From Methylovorus menthalis (GTDB taxonomy: Bacteria > Pseudomonadota > Gammaproteobacteria > Burkholderiales > Methylophilaceae), in contig NZ_JAJAQH010000005.1 in assembly GCF_020523625.1 (NCBI RefSeq), forward strand, positions 124,001-188,000: a stretch of DNA of 64,000 nt. The letters run 5' to 3'. Positions 1-9,305 of the stretch are shown here, in pieces. The number at the start of each line of letters is the position of its first letter. Within the stretch, counting starts at the first letter, position 1. Below the pieces are notes generated by a model, which worked only from the letters and a program-made list of their open reading frames with translations, searched no databases and was not told the DNA's origin. The translations under genes were made by a program, and so were the position numbers.

Positions 1-647
1 TGACGGTGCAATACGTAGATGGCAAGCCGCACAAGATTGATACCGTGTTGATCTCGACCCAGCATGCGCCAGAAAAGTCGCTGGATGAAATTCGTGAAGC
101 CGTGATCGAAGAGATCATCAAGCCGACCTTGCCTGCGGAACTGATCAAAGGCGAAATCAAGTTTCTGGTAAACCCTACCGGTCGCTTTGTGATTGGCGGC
201 CCTCAGGGTGATTGCGGTCTGACGGGGCGCAAGATTATTGTGGATACCTATGGCGGTGCTGCGCCGCATGGCGGCGGTGCATTCTCTGGCAAGGATCCTT
301 CCAAGGTAGACCGCTCTGCTGCCTATGCCGGTCGTTATGTGGCCAAGAATATCGTGGCGGCGGGCCTTGCTTCGCGTTGCCTGGTGCAGGTTTCCTACGC
401 TATTGGCGTGGCGCGTCCGACCAGTGTCATGGTGGAAACCTACGGCACAGGCAAAGTGCCGAATGAAGTATTGACCCAGCTGGTGCTGGATCATTTTGAT
501 CTGCGCCCCAAGGGTATTGTGAAGATGCTGGATCTGTTGCGGCCGATTTACGCCAAAACGGCTGCCTACGGCCATTTTGGTCGCGATGAACCGGAATTCA
601 GCTGGGAGTCTGTAGACAAGGCGGCTGCCTTGCGCGCTGCTGTGTAA
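1..647 (+). CDS. metK: S-adenosylmethionine synthetase, C-terminal part (cut by window edge)
   Basis: This enzyme makes S-adenosylmethionine from methionine and ATP in the cytoplasm. The reading frame is open from the first bases (codon phase starts at position 3), so the N-terminal half lies outside the window. The visible part holds family-typical stretches such as [10 protein letters not shown] and the glycine-rich GGGAFSGKD loop followed by KVDRSAAY, which belong to the central and C-terminal ATP and methionine binding domains. It ends at a TAA. It sits upstream of ahcY and metF, so the SAM cycle genes are grouped, though the HD-GYP gene lies between. Identification is secure. Confidence 0.97.
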   Translation, partial: TVQYVDGKPHKIDTVLISTQHAPEKSLDEIREAVIEEIIKPTLPAELIKGEIKFLVNPTGRFVIGGPQGDCGLTGRKIIVDTYGGAAPHGGGAFSGKDPSKVDRSAAYAGRYVAKNIVAAGLASRCLVQVSYAIGVARPTSVMVETYGTGKVPNEVLTQLVLDHFDLRPKGIVKMLDLLRPIYAKTAAYGHFGRDEPEFSWESVDKAAALRAAV

Positions 648-707
648 TTTTCAACGATTAACAAATAATAAACACGCTCAACATCTAGCCATCTTTAGAA
701 AGCCATT

Positions 708-1961
708 ATGTTAAAGCGTATTGCTGTTACCCAGGTACGCCTGGGCATGTATATCCAGGAGCTGGGAGGCTCCTGGATCGACCATCCATTCTGGCGCAAG
801 TCTTTCAAGCTTGAAGACCCCGTCATGCTGAAAACCTTGCAGGCAAGTCCGGTAAAGGATCTTGTCATTGATGTCAGCAAAGGGCTGGATGTGTTGCACG
901 AGGCCGGGAGTGTCCAGGCGAGTGAGGTGGGTGAGGCTGCGCTGGTTCGTCCAAAAGAAGATGAGGGCCTGCCCTCCAGTGCGGAACCCCAGCCCTCTTC
1001 GCCGACACCTGCTATCAAGCGAATCAGCGCCGAGCAGGAAAGGGCGCAGGCAAAAAAACTACTGAAGGCTTCCAAGCAGGCCATTACCTCGATGTTTAAT
1101 GAAGTGCGCATGGGCCAGGCAGTTAACGCGGTCGATGCGATGCCATTGGTCGAAGAGATTACTGCTTCTGTGTCTCGAAATGAAGGGACACTCATCAGTC
1201 TGGTGCGGCTCAAGCATAAAGACGATTACACCTATATGCACTCGGTGGCTGTCTGTGCTTTGATGGTCGCCTTGTCCAGACAGCTCGGCATGGATGACAA
1301 GCAAACCAAACAGGCGGGCCTTGCCGGTTTGCTGCACGATATCGGCAAGTCTGCCATTCCACTCGAAATACTTAACAAGCCAGGAAAGCTGACGGATGAA
1401 GAGTTTGATGTTGTACGTGGCCATCCAAAGGCGGGGCATGACATTTTGCTGGCATCAAATGGTGTGGATGAGGTCGCTCTGGATGTCTGTCTGCATCACC
1501 ATGAGAAGGTGGATGGCACGGGGTATCCCTATAAATTGCCAAGCGAAGGAATAAGCATCTTTGCCAAAATGGGTGCGGTGTGTGATGTCTACGATGCCGT
1601 CACTTCCAATCGGCCTTATAAAGAGGGCTGGGAGCCGGGTGTTTCGCTGCAGCGCATGGCGCAGTGGAGCAAAACACATTTTGATGACCGGGTATTCAAG
1701 GCATTTGTTAAAAGTGTGGGTATTTACCCGATAGGCTCCATGGTCATGCTGCAGTCCGGGCGCCTGGGTGTTGTGGTTGACCAGAATCCGGTTTCGCTGC
1801 TCAAACCTCTGGTGAAAGTGTTCTTTTCCACCAAATCCCGCACGCGTATTCCTGTAGAGGTGTTGGACTTGTCCAAGCCTTCGGCACAAGACAAGATCAT
1901 GGGGCACGAAGATCCACTGCTGTGGGGCGTAGAAGATATCCACGAGCTATGGAGTCAGTAA
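708..1961 (+). CDS. HD-GYP domain protein, probable cyclic-di-GMP phosphodiesterase
   Basis: This 417-residue protein has an N-terminal region of the DUF3391 type (about 1-110), a linker, and an HD-GYP domain (about 160-350). The metal-binding HD pair is at 210-211 in LLHDIGKS, and the signature HHEKVDGTGYP is at 264-274, so the residues needed for cyclic-di-GMP hydrolysis appear intact. No membrane segment or receiver domain is visible, so it is probably a cytoplasmic enzyme lowering cyclic-di-GMP. The start ATG follows an AGAAAG stretch. It is a single gene between metK and the ahcY promoter. Its physiological target cannot be read from the context. Confidence 0.9.
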   Translation: MLKRIAVTQVRLGMYIQELGGSWIDHPFWRKSFKLEDPVMLKTLQASPVKDLVIDVSKGLDVLHEAGSVQASEVGEAALVRPKEDEGLPSSAEPQPSSPTPAIKRISAEQERAQAKKLLKASKQAITSMFNEVRMGQAVNAVDAMPLVEEITASVSRNEGTLISLVRLKHKDDYTYMHSVAVCALMVALSRQLGMDDKQTKQAGLAGLLHDIGKSAIPLEILNKPGKLTDEEFDVVRGHPKAGHDILLASNGVDEVALDVCLHHHEKVDGTGYPYKLPSEGISIFAKMGAVCDVYDAVTSNRPYKEGWEPGVSLQRMAQWSKTHFDDRVFKAFVKSVGIYPIGSMVMLQSGRLGVVVDQNPVSLLKPLVKVFFSTKSRTRIPVEVLDLSKPSAQDKIMGHEDPLLWGVEDIHELWSQ

Positions 1962-1962
1962 C

Positions 1963-1990
1963 TTGTTAACTAGCGAATACCGCGTATAAT
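1963..1990 (+). promoter_or_regulatory. Sigma-70 type promoter of ahcY
   Basis: A TTGTTA -35 element (1963-1968) is separated by 16 bases from a perfect TATAAT -10 element (1985-1990). It starts two bases after the stop codon of the upstream gene. Initiation is expected near 1997, just before the first stem of the SAH riboswitch at 2001, which fits a dedicated riboswitch-controlled transcript. Confidence 0.8.
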
Positions 1991-2000
1991 CGCGAGAATT

Positions 2001-2118
2001 CCGAGGAGCGCTGCAAGACCGCTTCGCCAGACGAAGCCTTCCCAGGCTCGGAACATTGCAGTAAACGGCGCTCACCTTACCAACCCGTGCCGGACACGGG
2101 ATGAGGGTGAGCAGCGTC
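2001..2118 (+). promoter_or_regulatory. SAH riboswitch upstream of ahcY
   Basis: The leader carries the conserved SAH aptamer pattern. CCGAG (2001-2005) can pair with CTCGG (2047-2051), GAGCGC (2006-2011) with GCGCTC (2068-2073), and the conserved GCTGCAA and CAGGCTCGG segments are present. Downstream, GCTCACC (2070-2076) can instead pair with GGTGAGC (2106-2112), enclosing a CCCGTG/CACGGG hairpin, so two mutually exclusive folds exist. SAH riboswitches are known to turn on S-adenosylhomocysteine hydrolase genes when SAH accumulates, and this one lies directly before ahcY. The outer limits are estimated by eye. Confidence 0.9.
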
Positions 2119-2168
2119 AATAGACCTCCCAGCCCCTTCCCCCCGGCCACAATTCAAAGGAATAGAAA

Positions 2169-3578
2169 ATGAATTCTGTGGCTGATATCAAAGATTATGT
2201 AATTGCCGATATGAACCTAGCCGCCTGGGGCCGCAAGGAAATTGCCATTGCCGAGACCGAAATGCCTGGCCTCATGGCGATCCGCGAAGAGTATGCGTTA
2301 ACCAAGCCTTTGCGCGGTGCGCGCATTACCGGTTCCCTGCACATGACCATCCAGACTGCCGTGCTGATTGAGACGCTGAAGGATCTGGGGGCTGATGTAC
2401 GTTGGGCTTCCTGCAATATTTACTCTACGCAAGATCATGCGGCGGCTGCCATTGCCGCTACTGGTACACCTGTGTTTGCGATCAAGGGCGAAACGCTAGA
2501 TGAGTATTGGGATTACACACATCGTATTTTTGAATGGACCGATGGTGGCTATTCCAACATGATTCTGGATGATGGTGGCGATGCTACGCTGCTGTTGCAT
2601 CTTGGCACCAAGGCAGAAACCGATTCTTCCGTATTGAGCAGCCCAGGCAGTGAAGAAGAAATTTGCCTATTCAATGCCATCAAGGCGAAGCTGGCGGTTG
2701 ATCCTACCTGGTATTCCACACGACTCAAACATATCAAGGGCGTGACCGAAGAAACCACCACAGGGGTGCATCGTCTTTATCAAATGCACAAGGAAGGCCG
2801 TCTGGCATTCCCTGCCATTAACGTGAATGACTCTGTTACCAAATCAAAATTCGACAATCTCTATGGTTGCCGTGAATCCCTGGTCGATGGCATCAAGCGC
2901 GCCACCGATGTCATGATCGCTGGCAAAGTTGCCGTGGTTGCCGGTTACGGTGATGTGGGTAAAGGTTCTGCGCAGGCACTGCGCGCCCTTTCTGCCCAAG
3001 TTTGGGTGACCGAGATCGATCCTATCTGCGCATTGCAAGCCGCGATGGAAGGTTACCGCGTTGTCACCATGGATTACGCCGCTGAGCATGGCGATATCTT
3101 TGTCACAGCTACCGGCAACTACCATGTGATTACCCATGACCACATGGCAAAGATGAAAGACCAGGCGATTGTCTGCAATATCGGCCACTTTGATAACGAG
3201 ATAGACGTCGCTTCCCTGGAAAAATACCAGTGGGATGAAATCAAGCCACAAGTGGATCACGTGATTTTCCCGGACGGCAAGAAAATCATCCTGCTGGCCA
3301 AGGGTCGCCTGGTGAATCTTGGTTGCGGTACTGGTCATCCGAGCTATGTCATGAGCTCGTCATTTGCTAACCAGACCATCGCCCAGATTGAGCTGTTTAC
3401 CCGTACCGAGGAATACCCGGTCGGTGTGTATACTCTGCCCAAGCACTTGGACGAGAAGGTGGCTGTGTTGCAGTTGAAGAAGCTGAATGCTCAACTGACG
3501 CGTCTGACAGACCAGCAAGCGGCTTATATCGGGGTGTCAGTTGCAGGCCCATTCAAGCCTGAGCACTACCGCTACTAA
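2169..3578 (+). CDS. ahcY: Adenosylhomocysteinase
   Basis: AhcY hydrolyses S-adenosylhomocysteine, the product of SAM-dependent methylation, to adenosine and homocysteine in the cytoplasm. The 469-residue length is normal for the long bacterial form. Visible signatures are [11 protein letters not shown] near 56-66, the active-site stretch SVTKSKFDN near 222-230, and the NAD-binding GYGDVGKG at 259-266. The C-terminus ends in KPEHYRY, typical of the family. The ATG follows an AAAGGAATAG ribosome-binding region at the end of the SAH riboswitch leader. A strong terminator follows at 3587, so ahcY is probably monocistronic. Confidence 0.98.
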   Translation: MNSVADIKDYVIADMNLAAWGRKEIAIAETEMPGLMAIREEYALTKPLRGARITGSLHMTIQTAVLIETLKDLGADVRWASCNIYSTQDHAAAAIAATGTPVFAIKGETLDEYWDYTHRIFEWTDGGYSNMILDDGGDATLLLHLGTKAETDSSVLSSPGSEEEICLFNAIKAKLAVDPTWYSTRLKHIKGVTEETTTGVHRLYQMHKEGRLAFPAINVNDSVTKSKFDNLYGCRESLVDGIKRATDVMIAGKVAVVAGYGDVGKGSAQALRALSAQVWVTEIDPICALQAAMEGYRVVTMDYAAEHGDIFVTATGNYHVITHDHMAKMKDQAIVCNIGHFDNEIDVASLEKYQWDEIKPQVDHVIFPDGKKIILLAKGRLVNLGCGTGHPSYVMSSSFANQTIAQIELFTRTEEYPVGVYTLPKHLDEKVAVLQLKKLNAQLTRLTDQQAAYIGVSVAGPFKPEHYRY

Positions 3579-3586
3579 GTAGAACG

Positions 3587-3608
3587 CAGGCCCGCGCGGG
3601 CCTGTTTT
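3587..3608 (+). terminator. Rho-independent terminator after ahcY
   Basis: A self-complementary CAGGCCCGC/GCGGGCCTG stem (3587-3604) is followed by TTTT. It lies 9 bases after the ahcY stop codon. Confidence 0.85.
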
Positions 3609-3621
3609 AAGGAGATATGCC

Positions 3622-3963
3622 ATGAAATTACTGCTGGTCTGGATACTTAACGCGCTGGCTTTGCTGGCAGTTACCTACCTGATGCCATCTATACACGTGT
3701 CTGGCTTTGTGGCTGCACTTATCGCAGCAGCGGTGATCGGGCTGGTCAATATGCTGATACGGCCGATACTGGTATTGCTGACCTTGCCGGTCACCATTGT
3801 GACGCTGGGCCTGTTCATCCTCGTGATCAATGGTCTTTTGTTCTTGCTGGTGGGGCATGTATTGCAAGGCTTTGAAGTACATGGTCTGTGGGCAGGTATT
3901 GTTGGAGCATTCCTGTACAGCGTGATTTCATGGTTATTAAGCGCAATTGTGCTGCGCGATTGA
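3622..3963 (+). CDS. Small four-helix membrane protein, phage holin superfamily IV / YvlD type
   Basis: This 113-residue, highly hydrophobic protein has four predicted membrane segments separated by very short loops. The GLVNMLIRPILVLLTLPVTI region is typical of the family annotated as mycobacterial four-TMS phage holin (YvlD-like). Despite the family name, there is no phage context here. Its function in chromosomes is unknown. A good AAGGAG ribosome-binding site precedes the ATG. metF follows 16 bases after its stop and is probably co-transcribed. Confidence 0.8.
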   Translation: MKLLLVWILNALALLAVTYLMPSIHVSGFVAALIAAAVIGLVNMLIRPILVLLTLPVTIVTLGLFILVINGLLFLLVGHVLQGFEVHGLWAGIVGAFLYSVISWLLSAIVLRD

Positions 3964-3979
3964 GAAGGCGCAGACTGTG

Positions 3980-4831
3980 ATGGATAACCAGGAACTCATG
4001 ATCAGTGTTGAATTTTTCCCACCGAAAACGGAAGAAGGCATGGCCAAGCTGCGCGAGGCGCGCACTCAACTGGCCGCCCTTAATCCCAAGTTTCTTTCGG
4101 TGACTTTTGGTGCGGGTGGCTCAACCCGTGACCGCACCCTGGATACGGTGCTGGATATTCAGGCAGCGGGATTTGAGGCGGCACCGCATATTTCATGCAT
4201 TTCTTCCAGCAGGCAGGAAATTAGCGATCTGCTGTTGCTTTACCAGCAGCACAATATCAAGCGGCTTGTCGCATTGCGTGGCGATATTCCATCCGGCGAA
4301 GTGAGTGCTGGCGATTTTCGTTATGCCAATGAGCTGGTTGAATTCATCCGGCAGGAAACTGGCGATCATTTCCATATTGAAGTAGCCGCGTATCCCGAAT
4401 TTCATCCAGAAGCGGCATCGCCCACGGCAGATCTCGCCAACTTCAAGCGCAAGGTGGATGCGGGCGCCAACTCTGCCATTACCCAATATTTTTATAACCC
4501 GGATGCGTATTTTTATTTTCGGGATGAATGCACGCGCCTGGGCATCGACATGCCGATTGTGCCGGGCATTATGCCCATCTATAACATTACCCAGCTGGCA
4601 CGTTTTTCCAGTGTCTGTGGCGCAGAAATTCCACGCTGGCTACGCTTGCGTTTGCAGGATTATGGTGATGACCTTGCATCCTTGCGGGCGCTGGGGTTGG
4701 ATGTGGTAACGGGAGTATGCGAGAAGCTGCTGGCCGGAGGAGCCCCCGGCCTGCATTTTTATACACTGAATCAGAGTGGGATGATAACTACCCTGGCCCA
4801 GCGCCTGGGTTTGAAGCCGCCTGACGCTTAG
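3980..4831 (+). CDS. metF: Methylenetetrahydrofolate reductase
   Basis: MetF reduces 5,10-methylene-tetrahydrofolate to 5-methyl-tetrahydrofolate with FAD, giving the methyl group for methionine synthesis. I chose the ATG at 3980 because the family N-terminus (ISVEFFPPKTEEG) begins shortly after it. The frame is open further upstream but overlaps the preceding gene there. The 283-residue length is normal, and the TFGAGGSTRDRT segment near residue 50 and LRGD near 95 are conserved. It completes the SAM/methionine grouping with metK and ahcY. It converges on smg with only 23 bases between and no obvious terminator. Confidence 0.96.
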   Translation: MDNQELMISVEFFPPKTEEGMAKLREARTQLAALNPKFLSVTFGAGGSTRDRTLDTVLDIQAAGFEAAPHISCISSSRQEISDLLLLYQQHNIKRLVALRGDIPSGEVSAGDFRYANELVEFIRQETGDHFHIEVAAYPEFHPEAASPTADLANFKRKVDAGANSAITQYFYNPDAYFYFRDECTRLGIDMPIVPGIMPIYNITQLARFSSVCGAEIPRWLRLRLQDYGDDLASLRALGLDVVTGVCEKLLAGGAPGLHFYTLNQSGMITTLAQRLGLKPPDA

Positions 4832-4854
4832 CCGGCCAATCCATCTTGCGCTAC

Positions 4855-5313
4855 TTAATGTAGCGTGGGATGGGCGTCGCCAAATACGGCATCTTCCACA
4901 AATAGATAGTCCTTGGTTTTTCCTTGCTTCCACAAGGCCATCAGCACAATCCAGCGTGTTTCATCGAGGCCGATGACTGGTTGTGGCAGGGCAAGCGCAC
5001 GATCAACAATCAGTTCGCGCTCGGTCGCATTCAGCACCTTGGCCTGTTCCAGAAACATGATGAAGCTCAGGCTTTCACTGCTGATCTTGGTGGTTTCAGG
5101 TTCGCTGAAAATACGGAAGCCCGAGGTGTTGAGTTCAGTGCCGGCCAGCTCTTTGGCGGTCATGGCTTCCAAGGCGCTGAACCAGTCGAAGGCGTGATTA
5201 ATGTCATCACTATCGAAACCTGCGGCGAATAATTCTTTGGCGAGAGTAGATTGGTCGGGACGGATATCTGCTTCAAAGTAATTCTCAAACATATATACCA
5301 GCACTTCGAACAT
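4855..5313 (-). CDS. smg: Smg family protein (DUF494)
   Basis: This 152-residue cytoplasmic protein belongs to the Smg/DUF494 family, starting MFEVLVYMFENYF as its homologues do. The biochemical function is unknown. It is almost always encoded next to dprA in beta- and gammaproteobacteria, as here, where it lies downstream of dprA on the same strand. An AGGGGA ribosome-binding site precedes the ATG. A long hairpin (5335-5405) occupies the gap after dprA and may control expression. Confidence 0.9.
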   Translation of the reverse strand: MFEVLVYMFENYFEADIRPDQSTLAKELFAAGFDSDDINHAFDWFSALEAMTAKELAGTELNTSGFRIFSEPETTKISSESLSFIMFLEQAKVLNATERELIVDRALALPQPVIGLDETRWIVLMALWKQGKTKDYLFVEDAVFGDAHPTLH

Positions 5314-5334
5314 ATATATTCCCCTATGTGGATT

Positions 5335-5405
5335 CTTCTAAGAATTAAGCCTGACATCTATATCTTTGTAACGCCAGAATCAGGCCAAGCTTTAATTCTT
5401 AGAAG
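5335..5405 (-). repeat. Long inverted repeat between dprA and smg
   Basis: CTTCTAAGAATTAA (5335-5348) is exactly complementary to 5392-5405. An inner GCCTGA/TCAGGC arm (5349-5354 with 5380-5385) extends the stem across a 6-base bulge, leaving a 25-base loop. The structure fills most of the 112-base gap. It has no U-tract in the smg direction, so it does not look like a normal terminator. It could be an mRNA processing or stabilising hairpin, or a small repeat element. Confidence 0.7.
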
Positions 5406-5425
5406 CAATCCCGCAAATGCTGCAA

Positions 5426-6541
5426 TCAGCTCATGCGCTGGTAGCGGCCACCGGGCAGTGCCGCCACTTTGTTTTCAAGCTCCAGTATCAACAGCATGGC
5501 CGAAAGGTTATCGCTCGTCAAGCCACTTGATTGCTGTAATGCATCGATACTTATAGGGTCGTAACCCATGCATGCGAGCAGCTGGGTATGGGGGTGTTCC
5601 TCTGGATTTTTTCCATCAAAAGCGTCTTCCTGAGAGGCTTGTTGCTGTGCGGAATGCAAAGGGGCCATCTCCTGCACGATATCCTGAATACAATCGACCA
5701 GTTTTGCCCCTTGCTTGATCAGCTCGTGGCAACCCTTGGATACGGGGGAGTGGATGGAGCCAGGGATGGCAAATACTTCGCGCCCCTGTTCTGCCGCTAG
5801 CCTTGCCGTGATGAGAGAGCCACTTTTTGCATTGGCCTCCACTACCAGGCAGCCCTGGCTTAATCCGCTAATGAGGCGATTTCGCCGAGGGAAATTCTGT
5901 GGGCGAGAGGGTGTGCCGAGTGCAAACTCCGAGATTATCAAACCTTGCTCGACAATCTGATGGGCCAGCGTGCGATGTTTTGACGGGTAAACGATGTCGA
6001 GCCCGGTGCCGACGACAGCAATGGTGGTGCCTTTAGCTCGCAAGGCGCCGTGATGTGCTGCACCATCAATCCCGAGCGCCAAGCCACTGATGACGCAATA
6101 GCCTTGTTCACACAAGGCCTGAGCAAAATCGGCCGCATTCTTTTCGCCCTGAGGTGTCGCATTTCGACTGCCGACAATCGCCATTCCCGGTAAATCAAAG
6201 GCTGCCAATTGGCCTTTTGCATAAAGCAGGGGAGGGGGGTCGGCGATTTCCAGCAGGGCGGGTGGGTAACGGCTATCAGCCAGGGTGAGGAGGTGGTTAT
6301 TTTCCTGCATGAGCCAAGTGGCTGCGAAGTCGGTGGCGGCCAAGTCGGGACCGGCGATAATCGCTTCGGCAACAGCATCAGGCACGACTTGCCGCAGGGC
6401 ATCCTGAGGCGCTGCAAAAATCTGTTCTGGACTGCCGAATGCTTTGAGAAGCTGGCAGATACGCTGACTGCCCAAGCCAGGAACCAGGCTCAATGCTATC
6501 CAGAGGCGGGCTTCCTCCAGGTCTGAAGCACTAAGAGACAT
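5426..6541 (-). CDS. dprA: DNA-processing protein DprA
   Basis: DprA binds incoming single-stranded DNA and loads RecA during natural transformation. The 371-residue protein has an N-terminal helical part, a Rossmann-like DprA core with the family stretches GSRNATPQG and SGLALGIDGAAHHGAL, and a C-terminal winged-helix segment (about 310-371). It lies 6 bases downstream of the LysM gene and upstream of smg on the minus strand, the usual neighbourhood. Uptake machinery genes are not in this window, so competence itself is not demonstrated. Confidence 0.95.
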   Translation of the reverse strand: MSLSASDLEEARLWIALSLVPGLGSQRICQLLKAFGSPEQIFAAPQDALRQVVPDAVAEAIIAGPDLAATDFAATWLMQENNHLLTLADSRYPPALLEIADPPPLLYAKGQLAAFDLPGMAIVGSRNATPQGEKNAADFAQALCEQGYCVISGLALGIDGAAHHGALRAKGTTIAVVGTGLDIVYPSKHRTLAHQIVEQGLIISEFALGTPSRPQNFPRRNRLISGLSQGCLVVEANAKSGSLITARLAAEQGREVFAIPGSIHSPVSKGCHELIKQGAKLVDCIQDIVQEMAPLHSAQQQASQEDAFDGKNPEEHPHTQLLACMGYDPISIDALQQSSGLTSDNLSAMLLILELENKVAALPGGRYQRMS

Positions 6542-6547
6542 GCTAGC

Positions 6548-7705
6548 TCAGGGCGTGTTGACGGTGTCCAGCAGATTAACTGGCTCTGCTGCCTGCATGA
6601 TCAAGCCGTAAGAAACCCGGTCAAAGGTCCGGAATACCATCAGCAAGCCAATACGCTCGTCGGGTAGTTTGACCAGGGATTTGTCATTGGCCGGATCTTT
6701 CTTGGGGTCGTATTTCTCATCGGATTTAGACTGGGGCTTCTTGTTTTTCTCTTCGTTAGGGTCCACATCCTTGAAGCGGAACTCTGGCAATTTGAATTTT
6801 TCTTCAGCCTTCTTTTCAGTCGGTTTGCGGCTGACGTAGGTGCCTGCACGATTGATGCTCAGCACATGGCCTTCTTCCAGGCCATCAGCCTTGCCCTTGT
6901 TGATCGAGATGATGGTGTTGGCACCTGCTTCAGCCACGCCACCGTAGATGGCCATGATGCGACCTTTAATCTCGCTTTCCGGGGCATGCGGAATATAGTT
7001 GAATTGTAGTTTGTCCTCGACCTTTACCAGTCGGTCATCGCTGAAAATCTCTTCTTTGGCACGCGTAATTTCACCTGTGGCTGGGTCACCGAATTTGATG
7101 ACCTTGAGGTCACCTAGGTAGAGTGCTTCCAGGCCCAGTGGCTCTTTGTTTTCGGGATCCACCATGATTTTACCGGGGCGGTAAATATGCCAGACGTTGC
7201 CTTGATCTTCCGGCATCTTATCGATGTAGACCTTGTTGCCAGGCGCATACGCCACGCGGTTTTGCGGGCCAGCGATAATAGTGGGCGACTCTTTAAGGGA
7301 GTCTGGCTCCACAATCAGCGGACGGCTAAGAAATGGGGCAATGGTGCTAGGTGAGATGCTGGGAACGGCTTCTCGATCAAGCGGCTCTTCACGAATGCCT
7401 GGCTGCAAGGTGACGGTTTCGCGCAATAGACGCAGCTGAGGTTCCCCGCTACTGGTATCCAGCACGACCACATCGCCGGGGTAGATCAGATGCGGATTCT
7501 TGATCTGCTCGCGGTTCATATTCCACACCTTGGGCCACTTCCACGGGTCCTTGAGGAATTTGCCGGAAATAGCCCATAGCGTATCGCCTTTAACCACGAC
7601 ATAGCGTTCGGGGCGGTCAGGCTGCAGCTGAACATCATCCGCCGCGGCAGGTAAAGCCAGACAAGCCAATACGAGCGGCGTTATAATGTATCTCAACATA
7701 TTCAA
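6548..7705 (-). CDS. Secreted LysM domain protein
   Basis: This 385-residue protein starts with a signal peptide ending near ALPAAA (about residue 22), followed by a single LysM domain (about 33-82, YVVVKGDTLWAIS to IYPGDVVVL) that is expected to bind peptidoglycan. The remainder is a long periplasmic region with a Lys/Glu/Pro/Asp-rich charged stretch around 290-345. Such LysM proteins commonly precede dprA in betaproteobacteria, and the gene pair is nearly contiguous here. No catalytic domain is recognisable. It is divergent from def, with 80 bases between for both promoters. Confidence 0.85.
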   Translation of the reverse strand: MNMLRYIITPLVLACLALPAAADDVQLQPDRPERYVVVKGDTLWAISGKFLKDPWKWPKVWNMNREQIKNPHLIYPGDVVVLDTSSGEPQLRLLRETVTLQPGIREEPLDREAVPSISPSTIAPFLSRPLIVEPDSLKESPTIIAGPQNRVAYAPGNKVYIDKMPEDQGNVWHIYRPGKIMVDPENKEPLGLEALYLGDLKVIKFGDPATGEITRAKEEIFSDDRLVKVEDKLQFNYIPHAPESEIKGRIMAIYGGVAEAGANTIISINKGKADGLEEGHVLSINRAGTYVSRKPTEKKAEEKFKLPEFRFKDVDPNEEKNKKPQSKSDEKYDPKKDPANDKSLVKLPDERIGLLMVFRTFDRVSYGLIMQAAEPVNLLDTVNTP

Positions 7706-7785
7706 GACCTCGGCAATGATGCGGCATGAAATATCCGCGAACTTGCATTAAATTCTGCATGTAATTCATTCAACAATCAAGATTT

Positions 7786-8286
7786 ATGGCAATTTTAGAC
7801 ATATTAAACTACCCCGATCCACGGCTTTATACGGTTGCCAAGCCGGTAAAGGAAGTGAACGCCAACATCCGTCGCCTGATCGATGACATGGCAGAGACTA
7901 TGTACGCTGCGCCGGGCATAGGCTTGGCCGCTACGCAGGTGGATGTGCATCAGCAGATTATTGTCATGGATCTGTCCGAGGCAAAGAACGAGCTGCGGGT
8001 GTTCATCAACCCCAAAATTACCGCGAAATGTGGCGCTCAGGATTACGAAGAGGGGTGCCTTTCGGTGCCGGGGATTTATGAAAATGTGACACGCGCCGCA
8101 GAGGTCACCGTGGAAGCGCTGGATCGCAATGGCGAGCCGTTTGTGCTGGAAGCGCAGGGCCTGCTGGCTGTTTGCATCCAGCATGAAATGGACCACTTGC
8201 TGGGCAAGGTATTTGTCGATTACCTGTCGCCACTCAAGCAAAACCGCATCAAGACCAAACTCAAGAAACGTCAGCGGGATCGCTAA
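7786..8286 (+). CDS. def: Peptide deformylase
   Basis: Def removes the formyl group from nascent proteins. The three family motifs are intact: GIGLAATQ near residue 44, EGCLSVP near 89 and QHEMDHLLG near 131, giving the Cys and two His metal ligands and the catalytic Glu. The 166-residue length is normal. fmt begins after the stop codon with a gap of one base, the classic def-fmt operon. Confidence 0.98.
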   Translation: MAILDILNYPDPRLYTVAKPVKEVNANIRRLIDDMAETMYAAPGIGLAATQVDVHQQIIVMDLSEAKNELRVFINPKITAKCGAQDYEEGCLSVPGIYENVTRAAEVTVEALDRNGEPFVLEAQGLLAVCIQHEMDHLLGKVFVDYLSPLKQNRIKTKLKKRQRDR

Positions 8287-8287
8287 C

Positions 8288-9238
8288 ATGCCCGCACTCA
8301 AGATCATATTTGCTGGCACGCCAGACTTTGCCGTGCCAGCGCTGGCTGCCCTTATCGCATCGGAGCATGGCGTTGTGATGGTGCTTACCCAGCCCGATCG
8401 CCCGGCTGGTCGTGGCATGAAACTCAAAGCCAGTCCGGTCAAAGAGCTCGCCTTGCAGCATCAGATTCCGGTGTTGCAGCCCGAGACTTTGAAGGATGCC
8501 GTTATACAGGCACAGATTGCAGCGGTGGAAGCCGATGTCATGATCGTGGCAGCGTATGGCCTGATCATCCCGACCACCGTGCTGAACATGCCCGCGCTGG
8601 GTTGTTACAACATCCACGCCTCCTTATTGCCGCGCTGGCGCGGGGCGGCCCCCATCCAGCGCGCATTGCTGGCGGGAGATGCCGAAACCGGCGTGACCAT
8701 TATGGAAGTTGTGCCCGCGCTGGATGCAGGTGCCATGGTTGAGAAGGGCGTGCTGCCTATCCGTGAGCGCGATACCGCACAATCGCTGCATGATGGCTTG
8801 TCGACCATGGGGGCGCAACTAATGGTCAAGGCCATGGATACACTGGCAGTCCAGCGCAATCTGCCAGCCGAGCCGCAAGACGAAGCCCTGGTGACGTATG
8901 CGGCCAAGCTGCAAAAGGCCGAAGCCGGCATAGACTGGACATATAACGCCGAGGCGATTTCGCGCCAGGTGCGCGCGTTTAATCCTTTCCCGGTTGCCCA
9001 AGCCAAATTTAACGGTGAGGTCTGCCGCATCTGGATGGCCACCGCAGTCGAAGGAAACGCCGCCCCCGGCGTGGTAGTTTCGGTGGGGGATGCCATTGTG
9101 GTCGGCTGTGGTCAGGGTTTGCTGCGCATTGAAGAATTGCAGATGCCTGGCGGCAAGCGCTTGCAGGCTGCACAGTTTATTGCGGGCCATGCATTGAAGC
9201 CGGGTGACCGCTTTCTTTCGGTCTTGCCACAGGCTTGA
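8288..9238 (+). CDS. fmt: Methionyl-tRNA formyltransferase
   Basis: Fmt formylates initiator methionyl-tRNA with 10-formyl-tetrahydrofolate. I chose ATG 8288 because the conserved N-terminus KIIFAGTPDFA follows it directly and it abuts def. The open frame extends upstream only inside def. The 316-residue protein shows the substrate loop with GRGMKLKASPVK, the catalytic region with NIHASLLPRWRGAAPIQ around 105-125, and the C-terminal tRNA-binding domain. It is co-transcribed with def. Confidence 0.97.
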   Translation: MPALKIIFAGTPDFAVPALAALIASEHGVVMVLTQPDRPAGRGMKLKASPVKELALQHQIPVLQPETLKDAVIQAQIAAVEADVMIVAAYGLIIPTTVLNMPALGCYNIHASLLPRWRGAAPIQRALLAGDAETGVTIMEVVPALDAGAMVEKGVLPIRERDTAQSLHDGLSTMGAQLMVKAMDTLAVQRNLPAEPQDEALVTYAAKLQKAEAGIDWTYNAEAISRQVRAFNPFPVAQAKFNGEVCRIWMATAVEGNAAPGVVVSVGDAIVVGCGQGLLRIEELQMPGGKRLQAAQFIAGHALKPGDRFLSVLPQA

Positions 9239-9305
9239 ATTTTTGCTGATGAGCCGCATCTAAGGGTCATGCATCCCTTATCAATGAAAGACTTGAGGAG
9301 TACAC

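Noticed and set aside
3622-3963. Prophage remnant, because of the phage-holin family name
   Set aside because: No other phage-like gene is nearby. This four-helix family is widespread in chromosomes and the name is misleading.
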